Positions 1 through 6,813 of a stretch of 17,742 nt of DNA are shown here, piece by piece (within the stretch, counting starts at the first letter, position 1; each line of letters begins with the position of its first letter). The notes beneath the pieces were generated by a model, which made no database searches, was not told the DNA's origin, and saw only the letters and a list, made by a program, of their open reading frames with translations. The position numbers were made by a program, and so were the translations under genes. The stretch is from an archaeon (GTDB lineage Archaea; Thermoproteota; Nitrososphaeria; Conexivisphaerales; UBA164), in contig JAJZYL010000007.1 of assembly GCA_021798095.1 (NCBI GenBank), positions 1-17,742 of the forward strand, read 5' to 3'.

Positions 1-1
1 C

Positions 2-58
2 ATTTTGATGTTCCTTGAGGGATTCAGGCCCGCGTTCAATAAAACCATCCTAAACTAA
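2..58 (+). other. Possible C-terminal remnant of an upstream gene (partial)
   Basis: The frame starting at base 2 is open for 18 codons (ending ..FRPAFNKTILN) and closes at a TAA at 56-58. It could be the C-terminus of a gene that begins outside the window. Eighteen codons can be open by chance and I do not recognise the peptide. A minus-strand frame with an ATG at 46-48 is open over the same bases, so even the strand is uncertain. Confidence 0.2.
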
Positions 59-106
59 AAAGTTTGGAACTAACTGTGAAGGTCGGAGTTTTACTGATTC
101 CCTCAA
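15..106. repeat. Imperfect inverted repeat, 13-nt arms
   Basis: The arm at 15-27 (ttgagggattcag) and the arm at 94-106 (ctgattccctcaa) are reverse complements with one mismatch, separated by 66 nt. A smaller perfect hairpin (aaact-aaaa-agttt, 52-65) lies between them. It could be a structured 3' end of the upstream transcript or a mobile-element end; no partner outside this stretch is visible. Confidence 0.35.
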
Positions 107-136
107 ACTCCTAACTTTCTCTATAAACATGATAAT

Positions 137-147
137 ATTAATTAATA
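137..147 (+). promoter_or_regulatory. TATA-like promoter element of the geranylgeranyl reductase gene
   Basis: The AT-only stretch attaattaata is centred about 27 nt upstream of the ATG at 169. This is the distance expected for an archaeal TATA box driving a leaderless transcript, and it favours the ATG at 169 over the GTG at 163. Confidence 0.5.
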
Positions 148-168
148 CCGATAAGTAGATGCGTGCTT

Positions 169-1320
169 ATGGAAACTGATTACGATGTAATAGTAGTAGG
201 CGCTGGGCCATCCGGTGTCAGCGCGGCCAAGTCAGCCGCCGCCTCCGGTGCAAGGACACTACTACTCGAAAAACAACCTACAATAATGGCGTGGAAACCA
301 TGTGGGGAGGCTGTTTCAAAGGAGACCTTTGTTACGGCTGGCGTAAACCCAAGACCGGGGCTTGTAGTTCGAGAGGCATACGCCCGGATTTACGCACCTA
401 ACAACAAATATGTTGAAGTAAGACAGATAGGCTATAACATAAATAAATCCATGTTGCTTCAGGACATTGCAGCGCTTGCAGCAAAAAACGGTGCCAGCAT
501 ACATGTTAGAGAAGAGTTCTTAGGGCTCGAAAGGGTCGATAGTATATACAAGTTGAAGACAAACAGGAGGACCTATACTACAATGGTTGTAATAGGGGCT
601 GATGGATACAATTCACAGGTAGCAAAGGTTGTTGGGATAAAGGAAAAATCAGAACCCATACCCACGGTCCAGTATATAATGGCCAATGCAAACATCAAAT
701 ATCCGAACGTTGTCAGGTTTTATATGGGCAACGCGCTGGCTCCAAAAGGGTATGCGTGGATATTTCCAAGAAGTGACACAATAGCAGAGGTCGGTATAGG
801 CGTACGTGGAGTGGTCGCAAAGGAGTATCTTGATAATTTCGTTAAGGCGCATGAAGATGAATTGGGATCCGCGCAGATAATTGACTATAGAGGGGCGCCT
901 GTCCCAATAGGAGGAATTATCAAGGATGATATTAGGGATGGAGTAATTATGGTAGGTGACGCGGCGGGAACGGTCGTGCCCTTCACCGGAGGAGGGATAC
1001 ACTCGTCTATAGCGGCGGGAATGATAGCTGGTGAGGTCTCTGCAAGGGCCGCTATGGATCACGATACCTCGGCAGCTAGGCTATCAGAGTTTATCTCTAA
1101 ATTTGAAAATCCATGGGGGAAGAGGATAAGGTTAAGTCTAAAGGCTATGAAGGTATTTGAAACTGTTAGCGATGACGAGTTAAATAAATTGCAGGAAGTC
1201 TTGGGGGCGGACGATATACTGGACCTAGCTAATGGTTTTGACTTTTCAAGTGTAGTTAAGAAACTTGTGTCACACCCATTACTTGCGCTTAGCATAGGAA
1301 GAAAATTACTGGCTGCATGA
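169..1320 (+). CDS. Geranylgeranyl reductase family FAD-dependent oxidoreductase
   Basis: Flavoenzyme of the geranylgeranyl reductase family, which saturates the isoprenoid chains of archaeal membrane lipids at the cytoplasmic face of the membrane. From the ATG at 169 it has 383 residues, close to the usual length. Visible are the N-terminal FAD Rossmann motif GAGPSG (residues 11-16), the Pro-Cys-Gly element near the flavin (KPCGEAVS, 43-50), the family motif PKGYAWIFP (192-200), and the second FAD-binding motif GDAAG with the following FTGGGIHSS (263-280). A GTG at 163 would add two residues; the ATG is preferred because the protein then starts like its relatives (ME-x-DYDVIVVGAGPSG) and lies about 27 nt after a TATA box. 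Archaea often carry several paralogues, so the lipid substrate, or a menaquinone side chain instead, cannot be decided here. Confidence 0.88.
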   Translation: METDYDVIVVGAGPSGVSAAKSAAASGARTLLLEKQPTIMAWKPCGEAVSKETFVTAGVNPRPGLVVREAYARIYAPNNKYVEVRQIGYNINKSMLLQDIAALAAKNGASIHVREEFLGLERVDSIYKLKTNRRTYTTMVVIGADGYNSQVAKVVGIKEKSEPIPTVQYIMANANIKYPNVVRFYMGNALAPKGYAWIFPRSDTIAEVGIGVRGVVAKEYLDNFVKAHEDELGSAQIIDYRGAPVPIGGIIKDDIRDGVIMVGDAAGTVVPFTGGGIHSSIAAGMIAGEVSARAAMDHDTSAARLSEFISKFENPWGKRIRLSLKAMKVFETVSDDELNKLQEVLGADDILDLANGFDFSSVVKKLVSHPLLALSIGRKLLAA

Positions 1321-1359
1321 TCTGCCATACAAGTCCTTTGAAATCGGCATAGCTTTAAC

Positions 1360-1368
1360 TTTTTATAA
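1360..1368 (+). promoter_or_regulatory. TATA-like promoter element of the hexulose phosphate synthase-like gene
   Basis: The sequence tttttataa is centred about 27 nt upstream of the TTG start at 1392. It lies in the 71-nt gap after the reductase gene, so the downstream gene probably has its own leaderless transcript. Confidence 0.5.
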
Positions 1369-1391
1369 CCTAAGGGAATAGGCTGTACGAC

Positions 1392-2030
1392 TTGAAGCTA
1401 AAAGATCTTAATATGCCCGTTATTCAGCTCGCCGTAGACCTTACAGATATGGATCAAATAAATGAACTTTTTTACAAGCTCTGTCCGATACCCGATCGAG
1501 TCATCATTGAAGCTGGGACTCCGCTTATCAAGAAGTACGGGATAGATGTAGTCAGGAAACTGAAGGAGATCTCCGGAGGCGCCTTCATCGTAGCAGATCT
1601 TAAAACACTTGATGTAGGGAGTTTAGAGGTCACAATAGCAGCTGAAGGGGGGGCTGATGCAGCAGTTGTGGCGGGCCTTGCGCCCCTTGAGACTATTGAA
1701 TCATTTATAAAAGAATGCAGGAGAAGAGGCCTAGTTTCATTTGTAGATAATTTAGGGAACACTGGATTCGGCCCCGTACTTAAAAAATTAGAAAGCAGCC
1801 CAGATGTTCTTGTATTTCACAGAGGGATCGATGAAGAGGATGGTCACCAAGAGAGGGTGATCGAGAAAGTTAGTGGCCCCATGAGGGCCATAGCTGGCGG
1901 CCTTACGGCCAATGAAATCACTAGCCTTCCCGGCTTTGATATATATATAGTAGGCAGGTATGTCACAAGTTCGTCAGATCCAAAGGGCGCCACGATGTCG
2001 CTCCTTCAGGCGTTGAAAAACCAAAGATAG
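1392..2030 (+). CDS. 3-hexulose-6-phosphate synthase-like protein (OMP decarboxylase superfamily)
   Basis: A (beta/alpha)8-barrel enzyme of the HPS/KGPDC group, 212 residues. HPS interconverts ribulose 5-phosphate plus formaldehyde with 3-hexulose 6-phosphate; in archaea lacking the oxidative pentose pathway the reverse direction supplies pentose phosphate. Family marks visible are E-x-GTPLIK (40-47), the metal/substrate motif DLKTLD (69-74), HRGID (143-147), the phosphate-binding AGGL (168-171) and VGRYVT (187-192). The GTPLIK element separates it from true orotidine decarboxylase. The start is TTG at 1392, the only reasonable initiator, with a TATA box about 27 nt upstream. No 6-phospho-3-hexuloisomerase partner is adjacent and there is no Fae domain. 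The exact substrate is inferred from the superfamily. Confidence 0.8.
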   Translation: MKLKDLNMPVIQLAVDLTDMDQINELFYKLCPIPDRVIIEAGTPLIKKYGIDVVRKLKEISGGAFIVADLKTLDVGSLEVTIAAEGGADAAVVAGLAPLETIESFIKECRRRGLVSFVDNLGNTGFGPVLKKLESSPDVLVFHRGIDEEDGHQERVIEKVSGPMRAIAGGLTANEITSLPGFDIYIVGRYVTSSSDPKGATMSLLQALKNQR

Positions 2031-2519
2031 CGCCTCTCCTGCATATGGACGGTTGGATAATATTCTCACTCATGCAGGTGGAGTGAAGATTTTGCTAAGC
2101 TGATAGAGGGATGATGTGCAAAGAGCATATACATAGATCTACAGGAGGCCAATATCCATCGTTATAAACCATGCAATAATATCCAATAGGGTACATATGA
2201 CGTGCCATATTTCTGGATAAGAGGAAGATAGAAGTCACTCATTCCCAAAAAATAACAATCCAAATGATTATATGTTTAAATTTCAGAGGCGTGCACTGCG
2301 GCTGGCGACAGGCTCACGGAACTAATAAGGATAGCAAAATACGTGCTCGGCAAAGTAGGCAATATAAGCAATCTCTACTAGCAATTCCATCGATAACAAC
2401 TTACTGTTCAGTTAAAGCTACCGCATGCTTTGGATACAGCTCAAATTTATTTAATGAACTTAATCAGAACATAATAACGTTCTTTGACAAAGCGAAATAG
2501 AATAAAGGAAATATAGAAA
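2031..2519. other. 489-nt stretch without a convincing gene
   Basis: No tRNA, rRNA or recognisable protein was found here. A 78-codon plus-strand frame (2264-2500) is open, but its composition is unlike the neighbouring proteins (rich in Cys, Ser, Asn and Gln), it has no ribosome binding site and its ATG sits in an AT-rich box (ttatatgtttaaattt, 2268-2283). That box could instead be a promoter for a transcript beginning near 2300. An inverted repeat lies near the left end (2038-2078). The stretch may hold a non-coding RNA or a decayed gene; neither is shown. Confidence 0.4.
2038..2078 (+). repeat. Short inverted repeat downstream of the hexulose phosphate synthase-like gene
   Basis: Perfect 7-nt arms cctgcat (2038-2044) and atgcagg (2072-2078) flank a 27-nt loop, starting 8 nt after the stop codon; a short T run follows at 2090-2093. 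It could form a 3'-end hairpin, but a 7-nt stem with a long loop is weak evidence. Confidence 0.25.
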
Positions 2520-2522
2520 ATG

Positions 2523-2530
2523 TTTAAAAA
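2523..2530 (+). promoter_or_regulatory. TATA-like promoter element of the thioredoxin gene
   Basis: The sequence tttaaaaa is centred about 26 nt upstream of the ATG at 2553. It overlaps the first codons of a longer possible reading frame from 2520, which argues that the true start is 2553. Confidence 0.45.
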
Positions 2531-2552
2531 CAGTAGTCGGCCAGATTTATTC

Positions 2553-2963
2553 ATGAGCGATGAAGAAGAAGAACGGATAAAGGCTAAAATGCTTAGAAGT
2601 GGATTAGGACAGGTCAAGAATGAAACGCAGCCCACCAGGCCTTCGGCCCCGGTTGTAGTAACGGATACAAACTTCAGTGAATTTATCAAGGTAAACCAAA
2701 AGGCAGTAATAGACTGCTGGGCGGAATGGTGTTACCCTTGCAAGATAATTTCACCCGCAGTAGAGCAATTAGCTAAGGAGTATGCCGGACAAGTGGCATT
2801 CGGGAAGTTGAACGTGGATGAAAACCAAGCTACGGCATTGGATTATAACGTCATGAGCATACCAACACTACTGGTATTTAAGAACGGCGAACTCGTAGAT
2901 CGAGTAATCGGCGCAATGCCTAAACAGATGCTAGATCAGAAGCTTAAATCCATACTGAACTAA
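2553..2963 (+). CDS. Thioredoxin
   Basis: Cytoplasmic thioredoxin that reduces protein disulfides. From the ATG at 2553 it has 136 residues: a charged N-terminal extension of about 30 residues (MSDEEEERIKAK..), then a full thioredoxin fold with active site WCYPCK (Cys60 and Cys63), the cis-proline motif SIPTLLVFKNGE (Pro104) and the C-terminal helix. A further Cys is at 55. Thioredoxins usually carry WCGPCK, so the Tyr between the active cysteines is unusual and could alter redox potential or partner choice. An ATG at 2520 would add 11 residues, but the TATA-like box at 2523-2530 falls inside that extension and lies about 26 nt before 2553. No reductase gene is adjacent. Confidence 0.88.
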   Translation: MSDEEEERIKAKMLRSGLGQVKNETQPTRPSAPVVVTDTNFSEFIKVNQKAVIDCWAEWCYPCKIISPAVEQLAKEYAGQVAFGKLNVDENQATALDYNVMSIPTLLVFKNGELVDRVIGAMPKQMLDQKLKSILN

Positions 2964-2972
2964 CTAAATTTT

Positions 2973-2983
2973 TAGATAAAAAT
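2973..2983 (+). promoter_or_regulatory. TATA-like promoter element of the PP-loop ATPase gene
   Basis: The sequence tagataaaaat is centred about 30 nt before the TTG start at 3008, inside the 44-nt gap after the thioredoxin gene. The T run just before it (2969-2973) could also help to end the thioredoxin transcript. Confidence 0.35.
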
Positions 2984-3007
2984 TGATGTGACCGGGTTGG
3001 TCCTATA

Positions 3008-3712
3008 TTGACGAAGGAACCCATAGTAATGTCATGGAGCGGTGGCAAGGATAGTGCTATGGGGTTATATGAACTGATCAACTCAGGTAAATTTGACGTT
3101 AAATTCCTGCTTACTTCAGTTACGCGAGAGTATGATCGCATAAGCATGCATGGCATCAGAACAGAGCTACTGAAAGCGCAAGCATCTCTCATTGGGATCC
3201 CACTGGACATAGCATATATTTCTTCTAAATCCTCTAATGAAGAATATGGAAGAATAATGAAGGCGAAGCTGGAAAAATATAAAAGCTATGGCATTTCGAA
3301 GGTGGCATTTGGAGATATTTTTCTTCGCGATGTTCGAGAATATAGAGAAAGGATGATGGCTGAGGTTGGAATGTCATGCGAATTTCCACTTTGGGGGAGG
3401 GATACAACCGGACTTGCTAGAAGGTTCATAGAGCTGGGATTCGATAGCATAATTTGCACTATAGATCCAAAGGTGATGCCAAGAAATCTTGCCGGGCGCA
3501 ATTTTTCAGAAGCTCTTTATTCATTCCCTGATGAAGTTGACCCATGTGGAGAAAGGGGGGAATTTCACACATTTGTATACAAGGGGCCTATATTCAAAAA
3601 GGCACTTGACGTCAGGGTTGGAGATATAGTCGATAGGGATTCATTTGTTTTCGCTGATGTACTGACAGAAGGCAATGCGGGGAACAACATTAGCCAGAAA
3701 TCAGATAAATAG
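3008..3712 (+). CDS. COG2102/DUF71 PP-loop ATPase (diphthine-ammonia ligase-like)
   Basis: Member of the ATP-pyrophosphatase family that includes the diphthamide enzyme Dph6. The 234-residue protein has the PP-loop SGGKDS (11-16), the family motif MHGIR (48-52), FGDIFLRDVREYRE (101-114), PLWG (127-130) and the C-terminal motif DPCGERGEFHT (178-188). From memory, archaeal and eukaryotic Dph6 proteins carry EGGE[FY]ET at that place, while a mostly bacterial subgroup, suggested to act in cobalamin salvage or another amidation, carries a CGENGEFHT-type motif. This protein matches the second type, so amidation of diphthine is less certain than the usual database name would suggest. The start is TTG at 3008, just before the conserved strand and PP-loop. 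The C-terminal 15 residues are polar and probably disordered. Confidence 0.82.
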   Translation: MTKEPIVMSWSGGKDSAMGLYELINSGKFDVKFLLTSVTREYDRISMHGIRTELLKAQASLIGIPLDIAYISSKSSNEEYGRIMKAKLEKYKSYGISKVAFGDIFLRDVREYRERMMAEVGMSCEFPLWGRDTTGLARRFIELGFDSIICTIDPKVMPRNLAGRNFSEALYSFPDEVDPCGERGEFHTFVYKGPIFKKALDVRVGDIVDRDSFVFADVLTEGNAGNNISQKSDK

Positions 3713-3800
3713 TAAATTGGGTGTTCGAGAAATAGGATAACGCGAACTAGATTATATGAACTGGTTTTATGGTTGATTTGATACTGACGCGCAGAATAAG

Positions 3801-3810
3801 TATTTATTTA
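3801..3810 (+). promoter_or_regulatory. TATA-like promoter element of the fdrA-DUF1116 unit
   Basis: The sequence tatttattta is centred 25-26 nt upstream of the ATG at 3831 and only about 16 nt upstream of the ATG at 3822. It therefore supports leaderless initiation at 3831. Confidence 0.55.
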
Positions 3811-3830
3811 TGGATAACTAGATGCATGAC

Positions 3831-5375
3831 ATGCCGAAGAAGAGTTTCATAAGCAAGGGGGACTACAGAGATTCTGTATTTCTAATGAGGGTCAATCAGG
3901 AGTGTCAGAAGCTTGACGGCGTAAAGGCATGCGCCGTGATGATGGGCACAGATGCTAACAAGGATATAGCAAAGGACGCATGGTTGTATACGGATGAGCT
4001 TGCTAATGCCGGGCCTAACGACATATTCATAGTAATCGACGCTATTGATGAAGCAAAGTGCGAAACAGCGTTAGCTAAGGCAAAGGACCTGCTAAATGAG
4101 GTTGAAAGAGGAGAGTCTGCTGAAGAGATGTCATACCGGACGCTCAGAACGGCTATCGAAAACGAACCGGACAGTAACTTGGTCCTAATTTCAACACCAG
4201 GTGAGTATGCTTTTACAGAAGCACTAACAGCCCTTAATAATGATAAGAACGTTATGATATTCAGCAGCGACGTCCCCATTGATGATGAGCTAAAACTAAA
4301 GCAGCTCGGGTCAAAAAAAGGGCTTCTTGTTATGGGGCCTGATTGTGGAACAGCAATAATAAACGGTATAGGACTTGGTTTTTCAAATATAGTAAAAAAG
4401 GGGCCCATAGGAATAGTTGGTGCTGCAGGGACTGGAATACAAGAGGTAACTTCTTTACTTGATGATGTAGGAATAAGCCAAGCTATCGGGACGGGGAGCC
4501 ATGACCTATCAGAAAAAATTGGTGGGATCACCATGATAGATGGTATACGCATGCTGGGGGAGGATCAGGAAACAAAGGTTCTAGTCGTAATTTCCAAACC
4601 ACCATCGCCGGCTGTAACTGGTAAGATTTTGGAGTACTTGAGAAAGGTGGGCAAACCGGCCGTTGTTAATTTTATAGGAGGGAATGTGAGTGATGAAGGA
4701 AATATAATAGGCGCCTTAACGCTTGAAGATGCGGCAAAAAAAGCCTTGGCCATCATAACGGGTGCTCAGCCTTCAGCTACAATATTTTCCAAGCCAATGG
4801 AAGAGTTGGAAGCGCTTATAACACAAGAAACGAAAAGGTTAAGTGATAAGCAGAAGTACGTACGCGGGCTGTTCTCTGGAGGAACTCTCTGTGCTGAAGC
4901 ACAGGTGCTATTCAGGAATATGAGTAGACCCGTGCGTTCCAATGTTCCCTTGGAAAAAGACCTTCTAATACAGGCATCAGCAAGAGGGGTGGGCGATACG
5001 TTCATCGATATGGGCACCGAAGAGTTCGTACGGGGCATCCCACACCCAATGATCGATTTCAGGTTCAGGAACGAACGCATAATCAGGGAGTCTCAGGAGG
5101 ACGATGTGGCAGTGATCCTGTTAGACATCGTCTTGGGATTGGGCGCAAATATAAATCCAGCCGGTGAGCTGGCTGATGCAGTAGCCAAGGCTAGGGTTAA
5201 CGGGAAAAGCATTATCGCTTCCGTCTGTGGAACAGAAAGGGACCCACAATCATTACACTTACAGGTTAGCGCGTTGGAAAGGCTGGGCGTCATTATACTT
5301 CCAAGCAATGCCCAGGCGGCACGCCTTGCGGCCCTGGTTGCAAGCCGAGGAGGAGCATGGGGGTATCTGAAATGA
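3831..5375 (+). CDS. FdrA-like protein (succinyl-CoA synthetase alpha-related)
   Basis: Relative of E. coli FdrA, a protein built like succinyl-CoA synthetase with CoA-binding and ligase-CoA domains. In E. coli, FdrA with YlbE and YlbF has been linked to oxamate carbamoyltransferase activity in allantoin breakdown. The 514-residue protein shows GPDCGT (169-174), a CoA-binding-type glycine motif GIVGAAGTGIQE (194-205), GTGSHDLS (220-227) with His224 at the place of a possible phospho-histidine, and GIPHPMID (402-409). The ATG at 3831 is chosen over 3822 because of the TATA position. The next gene overlaps by 19 nt, so the two are almost certainly one operon and probably one complex. No carbamate kinase, YlbF/DUF2877 or allantoin gene is present in the window, so the substrate in this organism is unknown. 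Confidence 0.85.
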   Translation: MPKKSFISKGDYRDSVFLMRVNQECQKLDGVKACAVMMGTDANKDIAKDAWLYTDELANAGPNDIFIVIDAIDEAKCETALAKAKDLLNEVERGESAEEMSYRTLRTAIENEPDSNLVLISTPGEYAFTEALTALNNDKNVMIFSSDVPIDDELKLKQLGSKKGLLVMGPDCGTAIINGIGLGFSNIVKKGPIGIVGAAGTGIQEVTSLLDDVGISQAIGTGSHDLSEKIGGITMIDGIRMLGEDQETKVLVVISKPPSPAVTGKILEYLRKVGKPAVVNFIGGNVSDEGNIIGALTLEDAAKKALAIITGAQPSATIFSKPMEELEALITQETKRLSDKQKYVRGLFSGGTLCAEAQVLFRNMSRPVRSNVPLEKDLLIQASARGVGDTFIDMGTEEFVRGIPHPMIDFRFRNERIIRESQEDDVAVILLDIVLGLGANINPAGELADAVAKARVNGKSIIASVCGTERDPQSLHLQVSALERLGVIILPSNAQAARLAALVASRGGAWGYLK

Positions 5376-6775
5376 CCACCAAGCTTTTCAGGCAGGACAT
5401 CAAGGTAATCAACGTAGGATTAGCCAGGTTCTATGAAGACCTCAAATACCAGAGGGCAAAGGTGACGAAGGTAGATTGGAGGCCTCCAGCTGGCGGAAAT
5501 TTGAAGCTCATACAACTCCTATCCAAGGCTGAATCAGAAGAGGTAGCTAACGCAAACAAAATAGCTGTCAAGAAGATAGTTACATCTAGTCCAAAGCTGA
5601 TCGACATCAAAAGGGCTCGGGATGTCATTGGGGTATTAAGGGGCAATATGACGCTCCTGCATTCCGGTCCTCCGATAGAATGGGAAAGGATGTCTGGTCC
5701 CACCAAAGGCGGTGTGATTGGTGCTGCCATTTTCGAAGGGTGGGCCAGCGACGCCAGACAGGCTGAGGAGTTGGCAAAATCCGGGCAAATCAGATTCGAA
5801 ACCTGTCATGATAATTCTGCAGTGGGGCCAATGGCTGGAATAATATCCCCTTCTATGTCAGTATACGTAGTAAAGAATGAAGAAAACGGCAACATCGCTT
5901 TTAGCAATCTAAATGAAGGTGTAGGTAGGGTTTTACGGTATGGGGCCTATGACGAGGAGGTCCAAACAAGGCTAAAATTCATGGAGGATGTGCTATCTCC
6001 ATTGTTGAAGGCAGCGCTTATAATAACGGGACCATTGGACTTGAAAAACATAATGGCGCAATCCCTGCAGATGGGCGATGAGCTTCATACAAGGAATGTA
6101 GCCAGCTCCTTGTTGTTACTGAAGGAACTGGGCCCAAGCATGGTTAATACCGACTTTAGTAAGTCTGACATATCCGCTTCAATAGACTTCATCGTAAAGA
6201 ATCAGTTATTCTTTTTAAATATAGCCATGGCGGCTGGAAAGTCAATTATGGATGCAGCTAACGGAATAAGGGCCAGTTCAGTAATAACCGCGTTGACAAG
6301 GAACGGCACGGATTTTGGCGTTCGTGTAAGCGCGCTTAAAGACAAATGGTTCACAGCTCCAGCACCAATTCCAAAAACACTCTTCTTCCCGGGTTACAAG
6401 GAGGAGGACGCTAATCCAGATATAGGAGATAGTGCGATAATGGAGACCAATGGGTTCGGGGCTTTTGCTTCGGCCGCGTCCCCGGCTGTTGTGCAAGTTG
6501 TGGGTGGGGATGTGAAGGAAGCGTTAAGGAATACCATCAAGATGTCGGAAATATGTTTGATAAAGGATAAGAGTTTTCCAATACCTCAGAACAACTTTGA
6601 AGGGATACCTAGGGCTATAGACCTAAGGCGGATAATTGAAACAGGAACGGCACCCATCATAAACACTGGTGTAGCAAATAAAAAGCCCGGCATGGGGACG
6701 GTCGGGTTCGGAATATTGGATGCTCCAATGGGGGCATTCATAAGGGCGTTCGAGGAATATGCTTCCACGCTATGA
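5357..6775 (+). CDS. DUF1116 (YlbE-like) protein, probable partner of FdrA
   Basis: A 472-residue member of the DUF1116 family, the usual neighbour of FdrA. In E. coli the YlbE protein is implicated in oxamate carbamoyltransferase. Family elements visible are SGPPIEW (103-109), CHDNSAVGPMAGIIS (150-164), QMGDELHTRNVASS (238-251), TRNGTDFG (314-321), ETNGFGAFA (363-371) and INTGVANKKPGMGTVGFGI (435-453). The ATG at 5357 overlaps the 3' end of the FdrA-like gene by 19 nt and follows a GAGGAGG at 5347-5353; an ATG at 5372, in an ATGA overlap, would remove five residues and cannot be excluded. The overlap implies translational coupling. No third subunit (DUF2877) follows: the next gene is small, unrelated and has its own promoter. 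Enzyme activity here is inferred only from relatives. Confidence 0.85.
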   Translation: MGVSEMTTKLFRQDIKVINVGLARFYEDLKYQRAKVTKVDWRPPAGGNLKLIQLLSKAESEEVANANKIAVKKIVTSSPKLIDIKRARDVIGVLRGNMTLLHSGPPIEWERMSGPTKGGVIGAAIFEGWASDARQAEELAKSGQIRFETCHDNSAVGPMAGIISPSMSVYVVKNEENGNIAFSNLNEGVGRVLRYGAYDEEVQTRLKFMEDVLSPLLKAALIITGPLDLKNIMAQSLQMGDELHTRNVASSLLLLKELGPSMVNTDFSKSDISASIDFIVKNQLFFLNIAMAAGKSIMDAANGIRASSVITALTRNGTDFGVRVSALKDKWFTAPAPIPKTLFFPGYKEEDANPDIGDSAIMETNGFGAFASAASPAVVQVVGGDVKEALRNTIKMSEICLIKDKSFPIPQNNFEGIPRAIDLRRIIETGTAPIINTGVANKKPGMGTVGFGILDAPMGAFIRAFEEYASTL

Positions 6776-6783
6776 AACGCTAA

Positions 6784-6791
6784 ACTTTTAA
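6784..6791 (+). promoter_or_regulatory. TATA-like promoter element of the 117-residue hypothetical gene
   Basis: The sequence acttttaa, preceded by the purine-rich aaacgctaa, is centred about 26 nt upstream of the ATG at 6814, within the 38-nt gap after the DUF1116 gene. Confidence 0.5.
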
Positions 6792-6813
6792 GAAGCAAGT
6801 TCAGTGAACGAAC

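Noticed and set aside
649..1062. Minus-strand 137-codon frame inside the geranylgeranyl reductase gene
   Set aside because: It is a shadow of a gene with clear family motifs; its own translation has no recognisable features.
2081..2118. Possible C/D-box guide RNA (gtgaaga, ctga, gatgatg)
   Set aside because: Each box has a mismatch and there is no final CTGA at a suitable distance, so the pattern is no better than chance.
2264..2500. 78-codon open frame on the plus strand
   Set aside because: Its start lies in an AT-rich box, it lacks a ribosome binding site, its composition (many Cys, Ser, Gln, Asn) differs from the neighbouring proteins, and no motif is recognisable.
3905..4552. Minus-strand 215-codon frame inside the fdrA-like gene
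   Set aside because: Ser/Pro/Ile-rich translation typical of an antisense shadow; the plus strand carries conserved FdrA motifs throughout.
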